NCBI GenBank assembly: GCA_036365455.1
Contig: JAWQUS010000023.1
Span: 8,184,001-8,248,000, forward strand
Origin: Macrosoma leucophasiata
Taxonomy: Eukaryota; Arthropoda; Insecta; Lepidoptera; Hedylidae
DNA length: 64,000 bases
Direction: 5' to 3'
Shown here in pieces: positions 45,459-55,470 of the stretch. Position 1 is the first letter of the stretch. Every line of letters begins with the position of its first letter. The translations under genes and the position numbers were made by a program. The notes under the pieces were generated by a model. That model was not told the origin of the DNA. It saw only the letters and a program-made list of their open reading frames with translations, and made no database searches.

Positions 45459-45711
45459 AAAATATTTGTTGACAAAGCGGCACTTTGCTACCACAATATT
45501 TTCTTATACCTGGCAAACTGAAATAAAAAAGAGATGTCACAATCACGACCGTCACGCGTTTCTAACGCGGTTTTAAGCAACCGACCAAAGTGACGTTTAG
45601 CGAAGTTCAAAATTTGCCACCCACATATTCCTCTAGGAAATCCGAATAAATGTACAAGTATTAAAGTATAAGAACTGTATCGTTGCTATATAGATTTTAC
45701 GTACTAAAAGC

Positions 45712-45852
45712 GAAGCATGCTATTCACATAGTAACTGAATACTGCAACCTATAGACATCTACAAAGAAACTAGAGGTTTCAAAGAAATAACAGGGGCATA
45801 CATAGCCAACATACCGGCAAACGATAGTGCTTAAAATTGCCATTTTATGATA
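45712..45852 (-). repeat. Metulj-like SINE, decayed fragment
   Basis: GCATGCTATTCACATAG, CCTATAGACATCTAC and CGATAGTGCTTAAAATTGCC, in order with gaps. Confidence 0.6.
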
Positions 45853-46865
45853 CATGCATAGTAGATTTTTCATTTGGTTATGGAAGTAGCACTAACTGGT
45901 ATCAATATTTCACAACAAACCCGGTTTTGCCGCTCAATTGTCATGCATTATTGCTTTATGTACTTAGGGCTCATACATAAATTAATGCTCGTGGCCGAAT
46001 GTAGTGGATGTACAAAGTTGCGTTAAAATAATAACTTGCTTATTTTTAAAGCATTTTATTTTTGTGTTTTTTATCTGGCCCGCTTTTTCTAAATGTATGT
46101 ATGATTTCTGTTTTGTAACAACAAAATCGAGAGGGGCGGGCATAATAAACTCGGAACTACCAACTCACAGATCTTACTGTATGTAAATTGTAAAGTAAAT
46201 AATTACGTGTTTTTATCATTTTTTATTTAATTACTCTACTTATTTTTATGCTACAATTTGTATACTACTTTTTGTTTAGTTGACATACGTCCTATTCGCA
46301 TTGATAGGGTACACTAAAAAACGCGCAAAGATAATTAGTGTAGTTAAGTATATTACGAATTTACGACGCCCGGGATAGCGAAATTGCATGCTATACAACT
46401 TTCTATATGCGATTTTCGATGCGATTATGATCTCGCCGATCGATCTAGACGAGCCGATCCTAAAGAATGCGATATAGCAAATAGTATTATGCACCAAGTG
46501 GGAGTTACGATATTATTTGCTAAATAAATATGCTATTTGTTATAACCACGATGCTTCAGTTGCTATATGCTTTATTAAAGCCGTAAGTTTCATAGTAGTA
46601 AGTCCAGCAAGACCGACGGCCCGTTACCATAAAGAAGGCGGTCAAACACCGATCGCAAACATGGGAGCGGCACCGCGCCCGCTTCATCGGAAGCAAATGA
46701 AATAAAACTTGACTTCATGATCACCCTTGGCATACCCATACCATATATCATAAAACTTACAACATTATTGATTGTGTTTCAAGAGAGGCTTAAGTCTGAA
46801 ACAGTAATAAAATTACAAGAAAATCGAAGTTGTGGGACAGTTTTCGAACGATTATTTTTTTTCAT
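45853..46865. other. Nothing recognised
   Basis: Unassigned AT-rich DNA. Confidence 0.3.
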
Positions 46866-46985
46866 GAGGTCGCAAACCAACATTAAAATTCAGATTGATG
46901 GTAAATAATAAGTAGTTCCATTAGACATACCTATAACAAAACCAGAGATTTCAATGATGATTATACTTTGCAAGTCCCAAGCTGT
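46866..46985 (-). repeat. Metulj-like SINE, 3' fragment
   Basis: GGTCGCAAACCAACATTAAA, TTCAGATTGATGGTAA and ACCAGAGATTTCAATGATG. Confidence 0.6.
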
Positions 46986-47194
46986 TGAGTCTGCCCTAAT
47001 CTATGGAGCCATGGGGTATTTGATACTTTAATGTCTTCACTTCGAGAGAATGGCTGATTGCTATTTTATTCACAAGAAGGAACCTACCGGGATTTCTAAT
47101 GATTACCTTTTGCTACGAAAACTTTATCATGATTTAAAAGATATTGTTATTAATTCCAAAACAATCACAAAGAGTCACGGCAGATTATTCGAAA

Positions 47195-47340
47195 ATTTTC
47201 AACGACATCCATTGATAAAGTCGATTATGAAAATTACATGTCACCGCTCTCCCGTCCGTTATAGCGCGAGACGCCCCACACGCAAAACAAACTACATACA
47301 AATGAAACACGCAAATTCCAAAATAAAATTTCAAAAAAAA
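47195..47340. repeat. Direct-repeat pair F, member 1
   Basis: Shares AAGTCGATTATGAAAAT(T/G)ACA and ATACAAATGAA with 47578-47715 at a period of 382 bp. Confidence 0.7.
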
Positions 47341-47446
47341 AAATAGTGCATCTCATGTGTTTGCAATGAATAAAAAAATATCATAACTATATTTTGTGAT
47401 CAAACTTAACACGCAGTTTACTTTGATGATACTGCCTTTTACCTTT

Positions 47447-47508
47447 AACGAACAGCAATTGATGTTTATATATATACTCGTATATATAAGATATAATATA
47501 TAGATAGA
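47447..47508 (-). mobile_element. Helitron 5' fragment
   Basis: AACGAACAGCAATTGATGTT, then a TATATA-rich stretch and ATAGATAGATTA: the 5' end of the 14196-14463 lineage on the minus strand. It lies between the members of pair F. Confidence 0.75.
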
Positions 47509-47577
47509 TTACTTCCCAACCGCCTAGAATCTTGACACTAATCAATCGAGCACACAATCAATACGATTATATTTGCA

Positions 47578-47715
47578 TTTTTCAAGGCATCCGTCAATCA
47601 AGTCGATTATGAAAATGACATGTCAGCACGCTCTCAGGCGACATCACGAGACATGCGTCGCACGAAATGCTAATGATATACAAATGAACCGCGCGAACAC
47701 TCAAAAATATACTCT
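47578..47715. repeat. Direct-repeat pair F, member 2
   Basis: See 47195-47340. Confidence 0.7.
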
Positions 47716-47886
47716 AGAAAAGTACAGTTACGCAAACAACTTTGACCCTTAAATCTGAAAATAGGGTGAATGCATTCTTGAACATAAAATTTTTTGTTGA
47801 ACTGCAACTGTCTTTCTGTATATTAGTGTATACGAGAATTATTTAATTTATACATTTGTTAAATGAACGGTTTTTAATAATATAAC

Positions 47887-48000
47887 AGAGACATAAGATC
47901 AACTCATCTGTATTTGATCTTTGGTTTTTGTGTAGATATGTCTATAGGCTGCAGTCATCACTAAACATCCATGTGAACAACATGATTGCTTGTCACCATT
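47887..48000 (+). repeat. Metulj-like SINE, 3' half
   Basis: GAGACATAAGATCAACTCAT through TATAGGCTGCAGTCATCACT to GATTGCTTGTCACC. Confidence 0.75.
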
Positions 48001-48044
48001 GTTCCAAAAAATTGATACAAATGTCTTTACGATTCTTATCTAAG

Positions 48045-48558
48045 AAATCTTTAATTGTTTTATATTATTTCGCATTAACACATGCTTGTGAAATATATTT
48101 TATTTTTAAAGAAAAATGGAAAGAAAAATTTGACTTCAGGCGAGACTCGAACTCGCGGCCTACTGGGAATCTAGTCCAGCCGCTCTTCCAATTGAGCTAC
48201 TGAAGTCCTGCCTGATTTGTCAAATTTTTCTTTCCATTTTTCTTTAAAAATAAAATATATTTCACAAGCATGTGTTAATGCGAAATAATATAAAACAATT
48301 ATTAAGGGTAAAAGCGACTTCTTTACGATATTCAATAAACTGCAAAGTCTATTATATCGGTTGCCTAACTAGCATAGTTGGCAATAGATGACGCTGCTGC
48401 AATAAAATGTGAAGGAAAGATTTGACAAATCAGGCAGGACTTCAGTAGCTCAATTGGAAGAGCGGCTGGACTTGATTCCCAGTAGGCCGCGAGTTCGAGT
48501 CTCGCCTGAAGCCAAATTTTTCTTTCCGTTTTTCTTTAAAAATAAAAATAAATCTTTA
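48045..48558. mobile_element. tRNA-bearing SINE, inverted dimer, with possible 9-bp target duplication
   Basis: AAATCTTTA at 48045-48053 and 48550-48558 flanks a structure with a minus-strand tRNA-like module (48132-48207) and a plus-strand module (48438-48513). Each module is followed in its own sense by the family tail, and the head AGGGTAAAAGCGACTTC lies between. The minus-strand module is flanked on both sides by complementary copies of the tail (ATTTCACAAGCATGTGTTAA and its complement), so it sits in a hairpin-forming context. Both modules have complete A and B boxes. Confidence 0.75.
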
Positions 48559-48733
48559 GTCATACATAACAATACAACATTCATAAAAATAAATTTCATA
48601 TAAAAATACTCCAGTTCTTGATTTAACGTGTAATATGCAACGAATATAAACAATTTTCAATAAATTCTTCTAGAATAAAATATATCATTACTCAGTCGTT
48701 ATAAATAAACACAGCATGTTTACGATCCTTTAT

Positions 48734-48990
48734 CTAATAAAGAAAACAACTATCAATTGTAATCAAGCTGTTAGCGTGGTGTCTCACCAGATAATCAACT
48801 CTATGGAGTATCGTCCATAATGAGATTTTAATTGAGGGCGTACCCGCGGTGATCCGTCGACAGATACGCTTAACTTCATTAGGCCGCTCGGCGATTACGT
48901 TACCTAATGTAATTGCTCTGTTAAACAATTTCGTGCACTGATGTCTGAGAGATCCGTCCACTCGGATACCAGCAACTTTTTTAGGGATCG
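48734..48990 (-). other. Unrecognised open frame; possible conserved non-coding element
   Basis: A long minus-strand frame (from about 48985 to 48734) encodes a basic protein with segments VDGSLRHQCTKLFNRAITLG and VKRICRRITAGTPSIKI that I do not recognise. The DNA is rich in ATTA/TAAT-type motifs (TTACATTAGGTAACGTAATC, CCTAATGAAGTTAAGCG), is GC-balanced, and has no second copy here. It may be a regulatory element or a fragment of an unknown element. Confidence 0.35.
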
Positions 48991-49184
48991 TTGTTTTTTT
49001 TAAATAATTATATTACGGAAGAGGCGAAATCAAGTAGGTACTTTAAAGAAAATAATATTATATAAAACATTTTTGTAATGTCGTTATTCAGACTTACCTG
49101 AAATGATAAAAAGAACAATTGAAAAGAACTTTAAACAAATAGTCATAACACAGGGCTATAATGCTATAGGCTGTATAGGCAAAC

Positions 49185-49340
49185 CCCTCTTATTCATAAA
49201 GTTTAAACGTATTTGAGCTAAAGTGTTGCTAATCTCTCCTTTGTCTTTTTCTATCCTGCACATTTGACAATGCAACTGACAGAAACCGAGTATTCTATAG
49301 CTTAAACGTATCTAATTTATGTTTATGAATAAGGGGGATA
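49185..49340. mobile_element. MITE with CCCCYTATTCATAAA inverted termini
   Basis: Starts CCCCTCTTATTCATAAAG and ends GTTTATGAATAAGGGGG. About 155 bp without an ORF. Partial relatives are at 36993 and 43727. Target duplication is not clear. Confidence 0.7.
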
Positions 49341-49444
49341 GTCTTAAGAGCGCATTATTTACCTAAAAGAAGGTATTTTGTTTTTATTATAATGTGCTAT
49401 AAGTTTGTTTTCGATGACGGTGACATCATTTTGTATGTCATAAA

Positions 49445-49717
49445 GTGATAAAAAGTACACAATTCACATTGATGGTAAGTGAATTCTGTCGTCTAGAAAC
49501 ATCTACACAAAACCAGAGATTTCAATGTTGTCAATGCTGAAGTCTAAACTCTTATGCCATTGTCTCTTATTGCCTTCGGAAATTACAGGGTCGTACATTA
49601 TTACCCCCTGAACGGAACTCGATAGTGCTGAACACTACCATTTAGCGGCAAGAAGATTACTAATTAGGTAATGCGATGGTGCCTAAGCTTGCAAGCACCT
49701 TAATTTAAGCTGTACCA
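49445..49717 (-). repeat. Metulj-like SINE, near full length
   Basis: TACACAATTCACATTGATGG through GAACACTACCATTTAGCGGC to AAGCTGTACCACCAAAAA. Confidence 0.85.
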
Positions 49718-50303
49718 CCAAAAAATATTCCTTAGGTAAATTAAAACGAGGCGTGTACCGTATACAAACAAAGCGATCATCGACGGCTTTAATTCTAGGA
49801 TCTCAAATGAAAAGAGCCGCTGCCTGCCATAGCTGTGCGGCGGGGAGATGTAAATGAGGGTGTTGGCGCCACCGTCACCGTCACAGGCGCCGCCGCGCCG
49901 CTCCGGCGATCCTACTACTAATAGTCGTTGGTACGTTCACACGATAGAACCTCATTAATTTGCATGTGCTTCTGAAGGAATACTAATATAAGACAAACTT
50001 CTCAACGCGCTTTTGAATGATCGCCGTAATAGGAGGACGAAGCTAAGAGTTTTCAAAAGGACGCGGTGGGAATTCGTATCGGTAGTACCTTGGTTATTGA
50101 TTCGCGCGTTGAATATCTAGAAACAATAAAATGCATCGACATTATTTTAAGGTCCTGCTCTTTTTATCGCTAATTACATTGAACCATATTGTATATGATC
50201 TTTCTAAACACAGTAAGATTTCTTTCCGCAATCGCAATTTCAATTGTTGAATACTCTAATCATAATTATGTTGCCACTATCAAGAAAAAACCACATAACT
50301 ATT
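49718..50303. other. Unassigned; GC-rich island 49775-49925
   Basis: Contains GGCGCCGCCGCGCCGCTCCG and GGCGCCACCGTCACCGTC, followed by ATTAATTTGCATG. No exon was recognised. It is a candidate regulatory island. Confidence 0.3.
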
Positions 50304-50360
50304 TATTGTACACCAAGTAAAATAAAATGTCTTATTGCTTAAAGAGCAATTTCACCCAGA
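50304..50360 (+). repeat. LINE 3' tail fragment
   Basis: TGTACACCAAGTAAAATAAA and TTGCTTAAAGAGCAATTTC, the same fragment that interrupts the SINE at 22560. Confidence 0.55.
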
Positions 50361-50560
50361 CAACCTAAATTGATAAGGAAAATATTACACAAAGAAAAAC
50401 GTTATAAGTTTAACGGAAAACAAAAATAAGTTAACAAATCTATGACAGGAAGGAGAAAATGAATGCATGAGGTTTTTTAATAGAATTTAAATAGATAGAT
50501 TCAGTGCGAAAGATGGTGTTCTTTATTATTCAGTTTGACCGAGATGCAGTGGTGATCGGT

Positions 50561-50801
50561 GTGCTTGGGAACCACCGCGGACACTCCGCCAAAATTCCAT
50601 ACAAACGCTTATTTTGGTCTCTATTACACAGCCATCAATCAGTGACGTGTATTTACACGTGCACCTGTGTGCGTAGAGAACGTGCACGTAGAAAATGCCA
50701 ACCGTCGCCCATCAGAGGGGAGGAGGTTGGGTGATGCGGGGAAATCGGGCGGGACGTCGAAGTGTCCATTCCATACGTAGTATTATTACATATTCTCTGA
50801 A
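50561..50801 (+). repeat. CCGCGGACACTCCGCC repeat family, full copy
   Basis: From ACCACCGCGGACACTCCGCC through CAGTGACGTGTATTTACACG and GAGGGGAGGAGGTTGGGTGA to TATTATTACATATTCTCTG. Two further copies in the window define the boundaries. No ORF; type unknown, probably a non-autonomous element. Confidence 0.7.
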
Positions 50802-51439
50802 CAAGGTCACCAAACGCTGCCGCCGTCATCAGCTGTTCACGTCATGTAATATCCTTAAGTATCAAGATTCTACTTTAAGCTTTTGCTGTAGCGAGAAACT
50901 ATTAATAAAATTATAAAATAAAGCGAAATGATTGGACCTTTTGACGTGCGTTAGCGCAGGTTTTCGCGAGCTTCACATATTGTAACAATTACATTAGAGG
51001 ATGTTCTCGCGTAGACACAACACTCCCAATTTTCTCACTTATACGACTTTCGTTTTCCAGCAACCGTGGTCACGGGCAAACTGAAAAAGATTATTTTTAG
51101 GGTCATAGAGGTTTCACTTAAACGGGTGGGACCCAATAATTGTCATTGACTTTACAATGATAAGCTATGAAGATTGCGGTCCCGTGGTTCGCAGTCGATT
51201 GAAGGAAAGAAGCCTGTGTGTCACTATTCCAAAAATATCAAATGTTTTTCTCTCAAACAAGCGGACAATATTTTATATCATTTCACTACAAAAACTAATA
51301 GCGGCAAAAGATAATTACAGGAAAACTCGCCCCCTAAATATCGAATTTGTCACCGCAATATGGAATGTAGAGGAAATAATCCACAACAAGACAGTCAATA
51401 AAGGACGCGAGGGGTAAGTTCGGCGGTCGGTCAACCGTA

Positions 51440-51600
51440 ATTAACGCTTGCTAGCAGCCGTCGTCGCGTATTCGCCGCACGCTCCGCTGGGCACGCGCGT
51501 CAGCGGCCGACCGGCGGGTGCCGCGCGGCGCGACTCTGATCAAACGTCAACAGCTCAACACGTCTTGTCGGTGCCGTCGAGTGGAGACATTTGCATAGAA
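51440..51600. repeat. Direct-repeat pair G, member 1 (CpG-rich)
   Basis: Shares GCAGC(C/T)GTCGTCGCG, GGCACGCGCGTCA, TGATCA and CAACA(C/G)GTCTTGTC with 52038-52195 at a period of 598 bp. This member keeps far more CpG. Confidence 0.75.
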
Positions 51601-51746
51601 AAACATGTTACGGACGAACGTCTTTTAAGCGAAAAATATTTAATTACCAAATTCCATTTTTATGCAGATTAGTGACAGCAGAGCTTTTTAGACGTGAGAT
51701 CCTGGGTTTCACTTCTCGATCAGAGAGTCACTGATAGTATCATACA

Positions 51747-51925
51747 TCTATAATATAAAAATAAGTCGGGTTTTCCTTCCTGACGCTATAACTCCAGAAC
51801 GCACCAACCGATTTCCACGGTTTTGCATTCGTTGGAAAGGTCTCGGGCTCCGTAAGGTTTATAGTAAAGAAAATTTAGGATTATAAAACGACATCCACGC
51901 GGGCGAAGCCGCGGACAACAGCTAG
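51747..51925 (+). mobile_element. Short non-autonomous Helitron
   Basis: Starts TCTATAATATAAAAATAAG after an A and ends GCGGACAACAGCTAG before a T. A hairpin CGCGG/CCGCG sits about 10 bp before the end. These are the defining marks of a Helitron. It lies between the two members of pair G. Confidence 0.9.
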
Positions 51926-52037
51926 TATACCTTTATTTCCTAAGAAAATTTTTTGCGACTCACTTGGTTTTAAGAATAGTCACATGCAATAAAGGATTTT
52001 AAAGAAAGGTAAAGGGCGCGAAGGGTTAATAGATGCC

Positions 52038-52195
52038 ACTACTTGTTAAAAGCAGCTGTCGTCGCGCATTCGCAGCACGCCCTAGGCACGCGCGTCAAAG
52101 AAGCTAGCGGGTACCGAGCGGTGCGACGCTGATCAGATGTTAACAGTTCAACAGGTCTTGTCAGTGCCTCGCTGTTTAGCGCGTAAAGTCCAGAC
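52038..52195. repeat. Direct-repeat pair G, member 2
   Basis: See 51440-51600. Many differences are losses of CpG. Confidence 0.75.
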
Positions 52196-52661
52196 CCAAC
52201 AATAAGAGGCTCAAAATCTATAGCATATAAGCATTTCAATTAAATGGACTTGGAATAGAAAGCCCGCTTTGATTTTTAAGCAATTACACAACACAACTTA
52301 AAAGAAGTTATTATTACGACACGATAATTCAAACCTGAAAAGGAACTCTGATAGTATAAAATTTAAAGTTTTTACTATTTATAAAATATGTATACATATG
52401 TGCGCAAAACAGGCGTGCTTCGAATAGCTTACACCAAAGGAGTGTACAATAATTTTATTAGACGGTAATTTGTACAATTGAAGCGCCACCCGGGTGTCCT
52501 TGTGCAGGAGTGCTGCGCACATAAAACTATAATAACCGTAACCAACCGTGATGTGTGTGAAATGTGTTTAAGCGCTACAAACAACAGACATGGGGTTTTA
52601 GTACCGATATTTTATCTCATAACATCCTTATATATGTCTCGAAAATTACTAACAAGTATAT
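52196..52661. other. Nothing recognised
   Basis: A short minus-strand open frame near 52470-52515 follows a T-rich AG site but matches no protein I know. Confidence 0.3.
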
Positions 52662-52966
52662 AGTTTACTGGTGGTAGAGCTCCAGTGACGGAGCTCGCGG
52701 GCGTAGGCACCACCGCATTACCTAATATACTTGCCGCTAAATGGTAGTGTTCAGCACTATCGTGTTCCGGTCAGGTGGTAATGTACGGCCCTGTAATTTC
52801 CGGCACAGAGGCATAAGCATAACACCTTAGGCCTCAGGAGTGGCAACGCTTCTGCATTTTGACCTTGGTTTTTGTGTGGGTGTCTATAGGCTGCAGTCAT
52901 CACTTAACATCAATGTGAACTGCATGCTTGTTTGCCACTTCCATAACATAAAAAAAAAAAGTTTAC
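52662..52966 (+). mobile_element. Metulj-like SINE, full-length reference copy with target duplication
   Basis: AGTTTAC at 52662-52668 and 52960-52966 flanks a 291-bp element from TGGTGGTAGAGCTCCAGTGA to CCATAACATA plus A10. It has no ORF. The head contains the hairpin GAGCTCC/GGAGCTC nested in GGTGGT/ACCACC. The layout (GGTGGTAG head, CCGCTAAATGGTAGTGTT, CGTGTTCCGGT, TTACAGGCAC-like region, poly-A) resembles Metulj SINEs of butterflies as I recall them. That family name is inference. More than twenty copies of all ages occur in the window on both strands, and this is the best preserved. Confidence 0.9.
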
Positions 52967-53160
52967 ACACACGGTATTCAAGTATAATTCAAGCTGTATT
53001 CTCATAGAGATCGACATAATTCTAAAAGGTCTCAATGCAGATAGTTTGGCCACAGGTCAAAGATCTTTTACGTCTATCCCAGAAATTATACAAGCATCAA
53101 GTGAAATATGGTAGCGTAGTAGGTTTACTATAGATACCTACATACGGTATAAGTACCTAT

Positions 53161-53512
53161 GTAATAATCCTCCAGACCGAATTTCGGCCACGGCAGTCAA
53201 TCTCAACGGAGACTAGCCTGTAGTAGACTGCGCGGGAGATATTATAGTACGCAAGTGTATGCGCAAACACAGGACATTCTCTATTCCCTCACTCACATAG
53301 CCCGATGGGACGGCAATCCGACACGACCGGAGAGAGATCGGACGCAGGACCGCCTTTACGTGCTCTCCGAGGCATCAGTACCAGACTCCACGCTACTACT
53401 AGGAATTTCCTCACAGAAAAAAACCAAATCACAGATTTTTCCGACCCGGAACCTCAGGTTTCACCATCGCGATTACGATCATTGGACCAACGAGGCAGTG
53501 TACTCGTAATAA
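53161..53512 (-). mobile_element. Long tRNA-derived SINE with 7-bp target duplication
   Basis: GTAATAA at 53161-53167 and 53506-53512 flanks a 338-bp element. On the minus strand the head CTCGTTGGTCCAATGATCG and GAGGTTCCGGGTC look like decayed tRNA A and B boxes. The body has CCGGTCGTGTCGGATTGCCG, GTGAGGGAATAGAGAATGTC and GTGGCCGAAATTCGGTC, a very common lepidopteran repeat. The open plus-strand frames here are shadows of this element. Confidence 0.82.
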
Positions 53513-53994
53513 GTAGGTAATGCAATGCTTACTATTTTGTTTTAGTGAGAGTTAAAAGTTCATATTTTTTAAAGAACATAATCTTTTTCTTTAAACGATG
53601 GATTATATTTTAAGTCTAGAAACATACCTACTCACTTTTTATTTTATCGCACTACAACGACATAGCTCGTCTCCGAAAATGGATTTCGTTTTAGCATACA
53701 CTCTCAAACTGTTTGATTTAGGACATTCCCAAAAATGCGTATAGTTTTAGCTCGCTCCTGCACTGTTTGATATAAAGCTTTGCAAAAAACGGGTTTTCAT
53801 CACACATAAAAGCATTTTCCTATCTGAAACATTGAAACTATGTTTTTGTCAATTCATAGTGAAATGGCATGAACCTTCTTTTCTGGATAAGAATGTGCCC
53901 AACAAGAACGCAGACTGCAGTCTTGATGGTTAGTGTCATAATGTAAGTACTTAGCCATTTTTTTTTATTTGGCATTTTATACAAACAGGCTCTC
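53513..53994. other. Nothing recognised
   Basis: AT-rich, unassigned, just left of the CR1-like LINE. Confidence 0.3.
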
Positions 53995-54011
53995 GTAACT
54001 GTTGATTACTA

Positions 54012-54506
54012 GTGCATACAATGTTCAGTGATGAGATTGGCAAAGACTTTAGCCATTTAATTAAAATGCAATCGGGACAGTCAACTTTTATTAATTATTG
54101 CATGCCAGGTTTATCTTATGATGGCATATTAAAAAAAAATACAGCTTTTAGCTTTGATCAGGAGGCAACCTTAATTATTTGCATTGGAAACTGAGGCAAT
54201 GTAAATAAAAAACAACTCATAAATTATTATGATATTTTACAAACACTGAGAATAAGAAATGTTATTTTGTTTACATTACCATATAGTCAGAATTTGTCAG
54301 CTGAAGAAAATAACATTAGATATAAGTTAAATTTGACAATGGATAATCTGACTTGTTATAATAACAAGTTTCATAAATTAGACATGAATAATTTTATTAA
54401 AAATATTTTTTATTTGTCTGAAGATAATTATTATATTCATAAATATTTTATACGACAGATAGCTGTATCGCTATCATATTATTTTGACCATTTAGCCAAA
54501 AATTAG
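54012..54506 (+). pseudogene. CR1-like ORF1, C-terminal SGNH/esterase-like domain, one in-frame stop
   Basis: One frame runs across 54012-54506 with a single TGA at 54192-54194, where the sequence reads CIGN-stop-GNVNKKQL. Family logic suggests Arg (CGA) there, so the stop is probably a CpG to TpG change. SGNH-like blocks: SDEIGKDFSHL (block I position), CMPGLSYDG (Gly block), IGN.GN (block III). A C-terminal YYIHKYFIRQIAVSLSYYF ends the domain. The usual GDS Ser is not obvious, so activity in the parent is uncertain. Confidence 0.7.
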
Positions 54507-54549
54507 GCTGTACAGACTGCCTCTATTGGGCACTTAAATAATAATAATA

Positions 54550-55470
54550 TGCTGAGTTTGGAAAGTATTCCAATTACTAATATAATAAATGACGATCCAA
54601 TATTGTGTACTTTTTCTACCAATATTGGGATAAATAGTATACCATTGACATCTAATAATGTAAACATTGATTTAAAGAATTTAAATTAAAATTAAAGACA
54701 AAAGAGGCAGTCTCTTGGTCTCATTTTCCAGAAAATAATAATATTGTAAACCTGGTGCACCAAAATTTTAAAGGAATGCTGGGTAAAGAACTAGAGGTTG
54801 AATTATTTTTAAACAGTCGTAATATACAATTGTTCTGTGTCACAGAACATTGGTTAAACAATAGTGAGTAAATTTTTAACTTAAGTGGGCATCAGGTAGG
54901 CAGTTCATTTTGTAGGACACATGCGATACGCGGTGGCGCTCTTATATTGTTAAAAAAGGGTATCAAACATAATGAACGGAGGGATATTGTTGAAAGAACT
55001 GCTGAAATAGCCTGTGTGGAGCTAGAGCGCTTGATTATTGTGACCGTATACAGACCTCCGAATGAATCATATGATTGTTTTGAAACAATTTTAGATGTGA
55101 TACTATCAAAAATAACCATATTAAAAAAAAATGTTGTTATCTGTGGTGACTTTAATATTAATTTGTTGGAGGAAACTCCAACAAATATTAGATTCAAATC
55201 ATTATTTAAGTCATATAACCTACATAATTTGTTTTAAGAACCTACCAGAATAACACATAACTCGGCGACATGCATTGACAATATTTTTTTTAATTTCGAA
55301 CATACTCAAAAAAATACACTGACCGAATTAAGCTCTGACCATTGCGGACAGTTAGTTTCCTTCCCCAGTCAAATAAAAAATTATACAAATAAACGAGAAA
55401 TTGTATATGTTCCTATTAATGAGAAGAGAATACAAATATTACGGGAAAATATTATGCCTAAACTTTTATA
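54550..55470 (+). pseudogene. CR1-like ORF2, endonuclease domain
   Basis: Apparent start near 54550 (MLSLESIPIT), followed by stops. APE-type endonuclease motifs then appear in order: VTEHWL, GGALILLKKG, VTVYRPPNE, ICGDFNINLLEE, then after a stop SATCIDNIFFN and LSSDHCGQLVSF. The domain is otherwise readable. It is cut at 55470 by the mariner insertion, which interrupts PKLLY. Confidence 0.82.

Noticed and set aside
52440..52520. Possible minus-strand exon LLHKDTRVALQLYKL after a T-rich AG
   Set aside because: No donor site in a sensible frame and no protein I recognise.
53255..53520. Overlapping plus-strand ORFs as genes
   Set aside because: They lie entirely in the antisense of a tRNA-derived SINE with its own target duplication.
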